Positions 5,974 through 11,728 of a stretch of DNA of 11,728 nt are shown one piece after another. Where the stretch lies: positions 1 through 11,728 of the forward strand of contig JAIXUR010000585.1 of NCBI GenBank assembly GCA_027483425.1, read 5' to 3'. The translations under genes and the position numbers were made by a program. How positions within the stretch are numbered: the stretch's first letter is position 1; the number at the start of each line of letters is the position of its first letter. Origin of the DNA: Cyanobacteriota bacterium. Its GTDB lineage: Bacteria > Cyanobacteriota > Cyanobacteriia > Phormidesmidales > Phormidesmidaceae. Below the pieces are notes generated by a model. The model had not been told where the DNA came from. It made no database searches and was given only the letters and a program-made list of their open reading frames with translations.

Positions 5974-6549
5974 CTATTGATCCTGAGGAGAATCCGCTGA
6001 TAATTCCAGGGGCCACGTACCCACGTACTGGTCAATTACGTCACCCTGGTACATCATTCTCAGGTTGAAGTATTGATAGCCGTAGCGGCGGGGGTTGCGC
6101 ACGTCCGAGAACACCACCACCAGGTTGGTATTGGCCGGAATCGGCTCGGCGGGAATGATTTCGAGGCGATTTTCGTCCTCAATCCAGTCGATAGCCTTGA
6201 TGGGAATCACATCGTTGCCGCGCCATTCGCCGCTGCGCAGCTCAATTTTGTCGGGGTTAAACCGTCCACCCAGCTCGGTGTAGGCCTCGGGGTAGTCAAT
6301 TTCCAGGGCAATCACATCCCGGGGCAGCTTAGTGCGCTGCACGTTGAGGTAGTAGCGGCTGTTGTCGCTAAAGGGGTAGTTAAAGTCGATGGTGTAGGAA
6401 AGCCGGTATTCGGCATCGACGTTGCCAAAAATAGTGAGCCCACTTTGGGCCTGGGTAGGCTGGGGCTGGGCAATGCTCAAGCCTACCGCGGCTGAGACGG
6501 CCGCTAGGCCCAAGACCGCCAGCTTGAGAGATTGCTTGAGAGCTGTCAT
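5974..6549 (-). CDS. DUF2808 family exported protein
   Basis: A 191-residue secreted protein of the cyanobacterial DUF2808 family, function unknown. Residues 1-34 are a clear signal peptide: basic start MTALKQSLK, hydrophobic core LAVLGLAAVSAAVGLSI, and a likely cut after TQA (residues 32-34). The mature part carries the family pattern: YYLNVQRTKLPRDVIALEI, a YPE turn, FNPDKIEL, and a beta-rich end with NLVVVFSDVRNPRRYGYQYF. The product is expected in the periplasm, lumen or outside the cell. I chose the ATG at 6549 because GGAG at 6557-6560 lies 7 nt upstream and the signal peptide starts there; an in-frame ATG at 6570 lacks a ribosome binding site and would add seven residues (MFYWSKP). It probably has its own promoter in the upstream spacer. 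Confidence 0.88.
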   Translation of the reverse strand: MTALKQSLKLAVLGLAAVSAAVGLSIAQPQPTQAQSGLTIFGNVDAEYRLSYTIDFNYPFSDNSRYYLNVQRTKLPRDVIALEIDYPEAYTELGGRFNPDKIELRSGEWRGNDVIPIKAIDWIEDENRLEIIPAEPIPANTNLVVVFSDVRNPRRYGYQYFNLRMMYQGDVIDQYVGTWPLELSADSPQDQ

Positions 6550-6556
6550 AGGTTTA

Positions 6557-6560
6557 CTCC
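6557..6560 (-). promoter_or_regulatory. Shine-Dalgarno GGAG that decides the DUF2808 start
   Basis: GGAG lies 7 nt before ATG 6549, while nothing similar precedes the longer start at 6570. Together with the signal peptide this supports the shorter protein. Confidence 0.5.
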
Positions 6561-6602
6561 AGTAAAACATGCCGGGCTAGGCCGCTGAGGGCACCAGTCA
6601 AC

Positions 6603-6631
6603 CGGTTTAAGACCAACAAATACCTTAACCG
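6603..6631. promoter_or_regulatory. imperfect inverted repeat upstream of the DUF2808 gene
   Basis: CGGTTTAAG and CTTAACCG are complementary apart from one extra T and are separated by 12 nt, 54-82 nt before the chosen ATG. The position suits an operator or upstream activator site; no known regulator motif is recognised. Confidence 0.3.
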
Positions 6632-6728
6632 TTAGGGGTACCCATGGCGGGCCTAGTCTGTGCCAGTGCCACAACCGGGCTGCTTAATCCCTAGGAAATT
6701 TCTAGGAAAGAAGATCCCGGTTTTAACC

Positions 6729-6786
6729 CAGCGACCGTAGCCGCTGTAGGGTGGGCACTGCCCACCATTTGGGAAACTATTTTCCA
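6729..6786. repeat. cluster of short palindromes, REP-like
   Basis: Three small inverted repeats lie side by side in the spacer between the SNF2 and DUF2808 genes: CAGCG/CGCTG (6729-6746), GGTGGGC-ACT-GCCCACC (6750-6766), and TGGGAAA-CTA-TTTTCCA (6770-6786, one G·T pair). The middle one, with its GTAGG lead-in, resembles a short repeat I remember seeing often between cyanobacterial genes. The rest of the roughly 315-bp spacer (6550-6864) shows no gene; the hairpins may also serve as the 3' end of the SNF2 transcript. Confidence 0.45.
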
Positions 6787-6864
6787 GAAGTCACCTTAGG
6801 ATTAGACATCGCCTAGGTTAGCCAGATTCTAGCACCTCGCCCCGGCCCCTTTGTCCCCAGGGCT

Positions 6865-9800
6865 CTACTCACCATCGTCATCAATAATGGCGTTGCGATC
6901 TAACAGCAGCAGCGTGCGCAGCTGATCGGTGTCAAACTCCGTCAGCCAGCCTTCCCCGGCGCTCACCACCTGCTCAGAGAGAGCCTTTTTGCTCTCAATC
7001 ATCTCGTGGATGCGCTCTTCGAGGGTGCCGGTGGAGACAAACTTGTGCACCTGCACATTGCGGGTTTGGCCGATGCGAAAGGCACGGTCGGTGGCCTGGT
7101 TTTCGATCGCCGGGTTCCACCAGCGATCGTAGTGGAAGACATGGTTGGCCCTAGTAAGGTTAAGCCCTACCCCCCCCGCTTTCAGGGAGAGAATGAACAG
7201 CCGAGGGGCGGCGGGGTCATGTTGAAAGCGATCGACCATGGCTTCCCGCTGGGTTTTAGTTGTACTGCCGTAGAGAAAGAGGGCCTCCTGGCCCAGATAG
7301 GACTGCAGGTGCCGCTGGAGCAGCTTGCCCCACTCGGCGAACTGGGTAAAGATCAGGGCGCGATCGCCCTCGGCAATCAGCTCTTCGAGCATTTCGTCGA
7401 GCCGCTGGAGCTTGCCCGATCGCCCCTTCAGCCCCAGACTGGGCTCCTTCAAAAACTGGGCTGGATGATTGCAGATTTGCTTGAGCTTGGTCAGCAGCGC
7501 CAGAATCTGCCCCTTACGCTGCACCCCGGTGGCGTCGTCCAGGGTCTCTAGGGCTTGATCCACAGTCTGCTGGTAGAGGTTGGCCTGCTCCGCCGACAGG
7601 CCGCAGAAGACGGTCATTTCCTGCTTTTCGGGCAGATCTTGAATGATGGTGCGATCGGTCTTAAGCCGCCGCAGAATAAAGGGCTGCACCAGACCCTTCA
7701 GCGCCCTCAGGGAGGCCGTATCGCCGTAGCGCTCGATGGGGGTGGCAAAGCGGCGCTGGAAGAAGTTCTTGGGCCCCAGATAGCCGGGGTTGAGAAAGTC
7801 CATGATCGACCAAAGTTCCCCCAGGCGGTTTTCCACCGGGGTGCCAGTGAGGGCCACTCGAAACTGAGCGTCGATCTGCCGGGCCGCCCTAGACTGCTTG
7901 GCGTCAGAATTTTTGATATTTTGGGCTTCATCCAGCACCAGGCACTGCCAGTTGACCTGCTGCAGGGGCTTTAGATCCCGGTAGATCAGCGCGTAGCTGG
8001 TGATCACCAAGTGGGTGCCCTGCACCGCTTTGGCCAGGGCGCTGCCCCGGGGTCTGCGATCGCCGTGGTGCAGCAGGGTTTTGAGCTCGGGGGCAAATCG
8101 CTTGACCTCCTTTTCCCAGTTGCCCAGCACCGAGGTGGGGCACACCAGCAGCACGGGCTGCTCGAGCCAGCCGTTGTCCTGCAGGTAGAGCAAGAAGGCA
8201 ATCAACTGAATGGTTTTGCCCAGACCCATGTCGTCGGCCAAGCATGCCCCCAGCCCCCACTGTTCTAAGAAGGCCAGCCACGAAACTCCCCGCGCCTGGT
8301 AGGGCCGCAGTTGTCCCTTAAAGCCGCTGGGGGCCTCCATCTCGGCCAGGGTTTGGTTGCCGGTGGTCAGGGTTTCAATCAGGGTTTGCAGCGCCCCCGA
8401 GGCCTCAAAGCTCACCACCGGCAGCTTATCGATCATCTGGGTATCGCCGGTGCTAATCCGCAGGGCATCTTCCACGGACAGGGGGGTGGCGGTTTTTTGC
8501 CCCGCCAAAAACTGCCGTGCCGCTTTGACATCCTGGGGTTTGAGCTCGACCCAGCGCCCATTAATTTCGACCAGCGGTGAACCCTGGTTGATCAGGCGTT
8601 CAAACTCCTCGGCGGACAGGGTCTCCCCAGCGATCGACAGCTCCCAGCGAAAGTTCAGCAGACTCTTCAACCCCAGCCGCTGCCGGGCCTTTTGGGGCGG
8701 CACCTCGGCCTGCACCTTCAGCCCCAGGCGGCCACTGCCGGCTTCGGCGGTTTGGGCCAGCCCCGGGGGCAGGGCTACTTCCACCCCGTTGTCTTGGAGT
8801 TGCCAGGCCGATGCCTTGATGAACTGGTAGGCCTGAATGGGGTCGAGGTCACAGTGGGTGGGGTGCTGCTGGCGCAGGCTGTCGCGGATGGGGTCGTAGA
8901 GTCGGGCGGCTCGCCCCAGCCCCGCCAGTAGCGTCTCCTGGGGCGCATTGAGCATCGCCCCCTGGTGGTGCAGCTCGGCCACCGGATGCTGCCAGATCAG
9001 GGCGGCCCCCAGGTGCCAGTCGGGGTTGGCGGCGGACTGGAGCTGGTACTGGAGCTGCCAGGGTAAGTCGAGGGTTGCGGGGGGCTCCAGCACCAGCCGC
9101 AGGCGAAACTGGGTCGCCGGATCATCGGCTAGGGTCTGGAGCGGGGTGGTCCAGGTGGTGAGTGCCTCCTGCAGCCGAGCGGCGGAAACCGCGCTGGCTT
9201 CTAGGGTGCCCACCGGCTGGCTCAGCGCCTGGAGCCAGGGCTGGAGGGGAAGCTCCTTGCCCAAGGCGACTAAGCCGTTGGCGGGTTGCGCCTGGGCCAC
9301 CTGGCGCACCTGGCAATCGATCAGGGCGGCCAAGCAGGTCAGCAGCAAGGGCTGCGGGTCGAGCAGGGGAAACCCGCAGCCCAAAGGCAGGCCAGCCTTG
9401 GTCGAGGGGGGCAGATGGGTGCGACTAATCGGAGGCATCGCCAAGGAAAAATACCGCAGCCGCTCTTGGTCGGGAGCGCTGTCGAGGAGGGGTTGCCAGT
9501 CTGCGGCCAGGGTTTGGCTGGTGAGTTCCAGATGGGGCAAAAACTTCCCCCGAGCCAATAGGTTCAGCCCCCAGCGGGCGATGTGACCCCAGTAGCGCAG
9601 GTCATCCCCCAGCTCGCCAGGGCCGGTCAGGGTGTGTTGCCCCAGGGGCAGCGCCAGCAAAATGGGCAGAAAATCGGCCATGCCCAGGTACCATCCCTGG
9701 ACCCGCCAGGGATGGAGCACGGTCGTAGAGTCGAGTCCAGAGTCAGGCCCAGAGTTCGGCCCAGAGTCCGGCTGGACATCGACCGGGGCAGAATGCACGG

Positions 9801-10203
9801 GCACCAGCGCCGAGGCGATCAGTTGAGCCGGTAGCGACAGCGGCAGCTCGCCCCAGACTGGGCCAGCCGCACCCAATTTTGTCGCCCGCGATGCCCCCGA
9901 GGCTCCGGTCTTGGCCCCCCGCCGACCACTGCCCTTCGCCGCCCCATTGCTCGCCCCATTGCTCGCCGCCACCTCAGTCAACGCGGCTGGAAAGGGGCTC
10001 CCGGTCGCCGTGGCCGTCCGGCCTAGGAGCTGTTTTTGCAGTCCCGTCAGCACTTGGGCCAAGTCGGTCTGGGCCAGGGCGTAGGGATGGAGATGCAGGC
10101 CTTGCCAGGGATCGAGTCCCTCTGGGGGAAGCGGCTGCCAGGCCTCAGCCCAGAGAAAAAACTGCTGCGCCTGGGGCACCCAACTGACGTGTAGTATTGC
10201 CAT
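6865..10203 (-). CDS. SNF2-family DEAD/DEAH-box helicase
   Basis: A 1112-residue SNF2 (Swi2/Snf2, RapA/HepA-like) ATPase of the type starting MAILH that is common in cyanobacteria. Residues 1-470 are a poorly known N-terminal region with two low-complexity patches (62-110, Gly/Ala/Ser/Lys-rich; 145-160, SGPD-like repeats). Residues about 480-570 match the SNF2-associated DUF3670 region (LLNFRWELSIAGETLS, INGRWVELKP). The motor follows: motif I DDMGLGKT 657-664, motif II DEAQ 758-761, motif III LTGTPVEN 785-792, motif V GGVGLNLT 1010-1017, motif VI QATDRAFRIGQ 1036-1046. All motifs are intact. Such enzymes translocate on double-stranded DNA or remodel protein-DNA complexes; a RapA-like transcription or repair role is possible but not shown. 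No methylase, nuclease or defence partner is adjacent. Confidence 0.93.
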   Translation of the reverse strand: MAILHVSWVPQAQQFFLWAEAWQPLPPEGLDPWQGLHLHPYALAQTDLAQVLTGLQKQLLGRTATATGSPFPAALTEVAASNGASNGAAKGSGRRGAKTGASGASRATKLGAAGPVWGELPLSLPAQLIASALVPVHSAPVDVQPDSGPNSGPDSGLDSTTVLHPWRVQGWYLGMADFLPILLALPLGQHTLTGPGELGDDLRYWGHIARWGLNLLARGKFLPHLELTSQTLAADWQPLLDSAPDQERLRYFSLAMPPISRTHLPPSTKAGLPLGCGFPLLDPQPLLLTCLAALIDCQVRQVAQAQPANGLVALGKELPLQPWLQALSQPVGTLEASAVSAARLQEALTTWTTPLQTLADDPATQFRLRLVLEPPATLDLPWQLQYQLQSAANPDWHLGAALIWQHPVAELHHQGAMLNAPQETLLAGLGRAARLYDPIRDSLRQQHPTHCDLDPIQAYQFIKASAWQLQDNGVEVALPPGLAQTAEAGSGRLGLKVQAEVPPQKARQRLGLKSLLNFRWELSIAGETLSAEEFERLINQGSPLVEINGRWVELKPQDVKAARQFLAGQKTATPLSVEDALRISTGDTQMIDKLPVVSFEASGALQTLIETLTTGNQTLAEMEAPSGFKGQLRPYQARGVSWLAFLEQWGLGACLADDMGLGKTIQLIAFLLYLQDNGWLEQPVLLVCPTSVLGNWEKEVKRFAPELKTLLHHGDRRPRGSALAKAVQGTHLVITSYALIYRDLKPLQQVNWQCLVLDEAQNIKNSDAKQSRAARQIDAQFRVALTGTPVENRLGELWSIMDFLNPGYLGPKNFFQRRFATPIERYGDTASLRALKGLVQPFILRRLKTDRTIIQDLPEKQEMTVFCGLSAEQANLYQQTVDQALETLDDATGVQRKGQILALLTKLKQICNHPAQFLKEPSLGLKGRSGKLQRLDEMLEELIAEGDRALIFTQFAEWGKLLQRHLQSYLGQEALFLYGSTTKTQREAMVDRFQHDPAAPRLFILSLKAGGVGLNLTRANHVFHYDRWWNPAIENQATDRAFRIGQTRNVQVHKFVSTGTLEERIHEMIESKKALSEQVVSAGEGWLTEFDTDQLRTLLLLDRNAIIDDDGE
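9737..9772 (-). repeat. three 12-bp tandem units within the SNF2 gene
   Basis: Three consecutive copies of CCAGAGTNNGGC (plus-strand reading; individual units differ at two bases) encode the SGPN/SGPD/SGLD run in the linker of the helicase. The 12-bp period keeps the frame, so copy number can change without breaking the protein. Confidence 0.7.
9941..9964 (-). repeat. two exact 12-bp tandem units within the SNF2 gene
   Basis: GCCCCATTGCTC occurs twice in succession, encoding the SNGA-SNGA repeat in the first low-complexity linker of the helicase. Exact identity suggests a recent slippage duplication. Confidence 0.7.
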
Positions 10204-10421
10204 TGACCAGTATCTACGACTCGCTCAAAACATAGACAGCCTGGGGAGCCGGTCGAGCAAACCTTGCCATATCCCACAGCCGTCGCCCTCGTCGAGGCAC
10301 CAGTCGGTAGGCCCATCCCCAACGTGCTTGTCTCACCGCTGCCCTTGGTGTGCAGAAAACCTGCTTAATCTGCCTATCTTAACCCTCTCCGGTCAGCCCT
10401 GGCTGGGTATTCTCCAAACCC
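10204..10421. other. spacer between xth and the SNF2 gene
   Basis: 218 bp with no credible gene. It must hold the end of the xth transcript and probably the SNF2 promoter. I find only a weak stem (CAGC/GCTG near 10393-10404) and no U-tract, and no -35/-10 pair good enough to report. The SNF2 ATG has no Shine-Dalgarno sequence. Confidence 0.5.
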
Positions 10422-11210
10422 TTAGGCATAGGCCATGATCACTGGCGTGTGGTCGCTGGGCTTCTCCCAGCGCCGGGGTTCGAGGTCAATGGTGCAGCTG
10501 AGGGCGCGATCGCCCAACCCCGCCGACAGGTAGTGGTGGTCGATGCGCCAGCCCAGGTTGCGCTGAAACGCGGCGGTGCGATAGTCCCACCAGCTAAAAT
10601 GACCGCCTTCATCATTAAACAGGCGAAACCCATCCGTTAGCCCTACGGCCATGACTGCTCGCAGGGCCTCGCGCTCAGTCGGAGAAGACATGATGTGCTT
10701 TTCTTTGCCCTCGGGGTTGTAGATGTCTTTGTCGTCGAGGGCGATGTTGAAGTCACCACAGACGTTGAGGTTGGGATAGTCCACCAACAGGGCCGCTAAG
10801 TACTCCTTAAGGCAAGTCAACCAGCGTAGTTTGTACGCGTACTTGTCGCTGCCGATGGCGCTGCCGTTGGGCACGTAGAGGTTGACGATATAAATGTCTC
10901 CCCAGAGCCCGGCGATCACTCGCTTTTGGTCATCTAGGTCGCCCACGCGATCCTCTCCCAACACCGGGGTAAAGCCACACTGCACGGCCTCAAGGGGCTG
11001 ACGGCTCAGCAGTGCCACCCCGTTGTAGGATTTTTGCCCATGGACATAGGCGGTATAGCCCAAGGCCTCAAAGGCGGCCAAGGGAAAATCGTCGTTGACC
11101 ACCTTGGTTTCTTGCAGGCACAGCACATCGACGGGGTTAGTTTGCAGCCACTGGGTCGCATGGTCAAGGCGCGATCGAACAGAGTTGACGTTCCAGGTGG
11201 CAACTTGCAT
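10422..11210 (-). CDS. xth: exodeoxyribonuclease III (AP endonuclease)
   Basis: A 262-residue Mg-dependent exonuclease III/AP endonuclease of the EEP superfamily. It cuts DNA at abasic sites and trims 3' ends in base-excision repair in the cytosol. Active-site residues are in family order: Asn7 (TWNVNS), metal ligand Glu34 (LQETK), Tyr112 (LYVPNG), Asp153 and Asn155 (GDFN), Asp224-His225 (RIDHH), and the catalytic Asp253-His254 pair (SDHTPV). Length fits the Xth family. The reading frame stays open upstream to 11501, but the conserved protein begins at MQVATWN (ATG 11210); the longer frame runs antisense through the 92-residue gene and is rejected. It diverges from that gene across a 60-bp spacer. 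The start has no Shine-Dalgarno sequence. Confidence 0.95.
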   Translation of the reverse strand: MQVATWNVNSVRSRLDHATQWLQTNPVDVLCLQETKVVNDDFPLAAFEALGYTAYVHGQKSYNGVALLSRQPLEAVQCGFTPVLGEDRVGDLDDQKRVIAGLWGDIYIVNLYVPNGSAIGSDKYAYKLRWLTCLKEYLAALLVDYPNLNVCGDFNIALDDKDIYNPEGKEKHIMSSPTEREALRAVMAVGLTDGFRLFNDEGGHFSWWDYRTAAFQRNLGWRIDHHYLSAGLGDRALSCTIDLEPRRWEKPSDHTPVIMAYA

Positions 11211-11217
11211 AGATGGG

Positions 11218-11259
11218 GTTAGGCTAAGTGAAACGGGTTGTTCTAGCTTAAGGCCTAAC
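11218..11259. promoter_or_regulatory. interrupted inverted repeat in the xth divergent spacer
   Basis: GTTAGGCTAAG (11218-11228) pairs with CTTA-AG-GCCTAAC (11247-11259) over 11 bp once an extra AG is looped out; the spacer between arms is 18 nt. It fills most of the 60-bp gap between the divergent xth and 92-residue genes, so it could be a shared operator or a 5'-UTR hairpin. Confidence 0.4.
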
Positions 11260-11270
11260 GGATCGCGCCT

Positions 11271-11549
11271 ATGCCCCCAGACTCTCCCCTGGAGGGAAAC
11301 GCCCTCGTCAAAGAGGTGTGCCGCCGCATTCGGCTGGCGCGCAGCTACTGGGATGCCCACAACAACGCCGCCTGCCGGGGTGAGCGAGAAAAGGCCTTGG
11401 CCCTCTACAACACCCTCACTAAGGAACAAAAAGACCAGATTCCCCAAACCCTGCGGGTGTGGCTGCGCTACCGCAGCGAGAAGTATTTTGGCGCTCACCA
11501 AACACCGCCCAGGAGTAAACGGCGATCTGCGAAGGGACGCAAGCCCTAG
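11271..11549 (+). CDS. conserved cyanobacterial hypothetical protein
   Basis: A 92-residue basic protein that I recognise as a frequently seen cyanobacterial hypothetical, without a known function. The centre reads RIRLARSYWDAHNNAACRGE, then REKALALYNTLTKEQKDQIP, then QTLRVWLRYRSEKYFG; this looks like a helical pair resembling a single TPR-like unit. The last 20 residues are rich in Lys, Arg and Pro (RSKRRSAKGRKP) and probably disordered, perhaps nucleic-acid binding. No signal peptide, membrane segment or catalytic motif is visible. It is the only plus-strand protein gene in the window, diverges from xth, and ends 40 bp before a tRNA locus. The ATG at 11271 lacks a Shine-Dalgarno sequence. 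The protein-like composition supports this frame over the antisense extension of xth. Confidence 0.72.
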   Translation: MPPDSPLEGNALVKEVCRRIRLARSYWDAHNNAACRGEREKALALYNTLTKEQKDQIPQTLRVWLRYRSEKYFGAHQTPPRSKRRSAKGRKP

Positions 11550-11568
11550 GATCGACTGTTTTTGGTAA

Positions 11569-11574
11569 GATACT
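11569..11574 (+). promoter_or_regulatory. candidate -10 element for the tRNA locus
   Basis: GATACT matches TATAAT at four of six positions and lies 15 nt before the first tRNA-like base. It falls inside an inverted repeat GTAAGA (11565-11570)/TCTTAC (11584-11589) whose right arm touches the tRNA start. No -35 at proper spacing is clear. Confidence 0.3.
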
Positions 11575-11589
11575 AACCAGGTGTCTTAC

Positions 11590-11666
11590 GGGGAATTAGC
11601 TCAGTTGGTAGAGTGCTGCGTTGGCGCAGCCTGGCCGTTGGCCAATCGCACCGCCGCGGTGCCCAG
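11590..11666 (+). pseudogene. degenerate tandem copy of tRNA-Ala(CGC) with a 24-nt insertion
   Basis: The first 31 nt (acceptor 5' strand, D-arm, 5' anticodon strand) equal those of the tRNA beginning at 11667. Then 24 extra nt (11621-11644) intervene, after which the anticodon-loop sequence ATCGCACCGC (11645-11654) resumes. The remaining 12 nt only loosely resemble the variable region and T-stem, and no T-loop or acceptor 3' strand follows, because the next copy begins at once. It cannot fold as a normal tRNA. The insertion lies between tRNA positions 31 and 32, splitting the HIP1 octamer as GCG|ATCGC. A group I intron is excluded by the tiny size. A transcribed tRNA fragment with its own role cannot be excluded. 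Confidence 0.75.
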
Positions 11667-11728
11667 GGGGAATTAGCTCAGTTGGTAGAGTGCTGCGATC
11701 GCACCGCAGAGGTCAGGGGTTCGAATCC
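11667..11728 (+). tRNA. tRNA-Ala(CGC), 3' end beyond the window
   Basis: The visible 62 nt fit the cloverleaf exactly: acceptor GGGGAAT, TA, D-stem GCTC/GAGT with loop AGTTGGTA, G26, anticodon stem CTGCG/CGCAG with 7-nt loop ATCGCAC, variable AGGTC, T-stem AGGGG, T-loop TTCGAAT, then CC of the closing strand. Positions 33-36 are T-CGC, so the anticodon CGC reads GCG, alanine. A HIP1 octamer covers positions 29-36, including the anticodon. About 11 nt of the 3' end are missing, so the G3-U70 alanine identity pair cannot be checked. Confidence 0.88.

Noticed and set aside
9737..9772. CRISPR-like array
   Set aside because: The units are 12 bp, directly adjacent without spacers, and in frame within the helicase coding sequence.
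6865..10203. Defence system built around the SNF2 helicase
   Set aside because: Neighbours are xth and a DUF2808 secreted protein, separated by spacers; no methylase, nuclease or DISARM/DndB-type partner is present, and this helicase type is a general cyanobacterial gene.
10047..10322. 91-residue minus-strand frame spanning the SNF2 start
   Set aside because: It overlaps the start of the well-supported helicase in another frame and has no recognisable domain or ribosome binding site.
11211..11501. Longer xth protein (359 residues) starting upstream of ATG 11210
   Set aside because: The conserved Xth N-terminus begins at MQVATWN; the extra segment has no Xth similarity and is antisense to the 92-residue plus-strand gene.
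11621..11644. Group I intron or spliced tRNA intron
   Set aside because: 24 nt is far too short for the group I introns of cyanobacterial tRNAs, bacteria lack the archaeal-type tRNA splicing, and copy 1 also lacks its T-arm and acceptor 3' strand.

Overview
The window reads as chromosomal DNA of a GC-rich cyanobacterium. It holds at least eleven copies of the cyanobacterial octamer HIP1 (GCGATCGC; for example at 26, 989, 1341, 1608, 2860, 5104, 5635, 7360, 8056, 10506 and 11695). The gene set is also cyanobacterial: Ycf46-type AAA ATPase, DUF2808 exported protein, YidC of the Oxa1/Alb3 kind with a large loop between TM2 and TM3, and an SNF2 helicase starting MAILH. A filamentous or thin leptolyngbya-like lineage would fit, but the sequence shown does not settle genus.

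Almost everything is on the minus strand. Reading in transcription order from the right: xth (exonuclease III, 11210-10422), the 1112-residue SNF2 helicase (10203-6865), a spacer of about 315 bp with palindromes, the DUF2808 secreted protein (6549-5974), and then a compact cluster from 5904 down to 129: rpmH, rnpA, a PH-domain membrane protein, yidC, khpB/jag, DUF177/YceD, an 85-residue coiled-coil/membrane protein, ycf46, and an SH3-domain membrane protein. The start of this cluster is the ancient bacterial rpmH-rnpA-yidC-jag block, with a PH-domain gene where many bacteria have yidD. It combines ribosome and RNase P supply (L34, RnpA, YceD), RNA binding (KhpB) and membrane insertion (YidC) with the photosynthesis-associated ATPase Ycf46. 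Spacing is tight: a 14-nt overlap of rnpA with the PH gene, 3 bp between yidC and jag, and 10 bp between the 85-residue gene and ycf46. Co-transcription is therefore likely over much of it, with possible internal control at a 38-bp perfect palindrome (rpmH/rnpA) and a 12-bp stem (jag/yceD).

On the plus strand, a conserved 92-residue cyanobacterial protein of unknown function (11271-11549) diverges from xth. It is followed by a tRNA locus cut by the window edge. The second tRNA-like copy (11667 onward) folds as tRNA-Ala(CGC), with a HIP1 octamer spanning the anticodon. The first copy (11590-11666) repeats its first 31 nt exactly, then carries a 24-nt insertion that splits the HIP1 site, and lacks a T-arm. 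This broken tandem tRNA is the most unusual structure in the window. I see no CRISPR, transposase, phage or defence genes, and no complete new multi-gene system. The oddities are mainly RNA- and palindrome-level.
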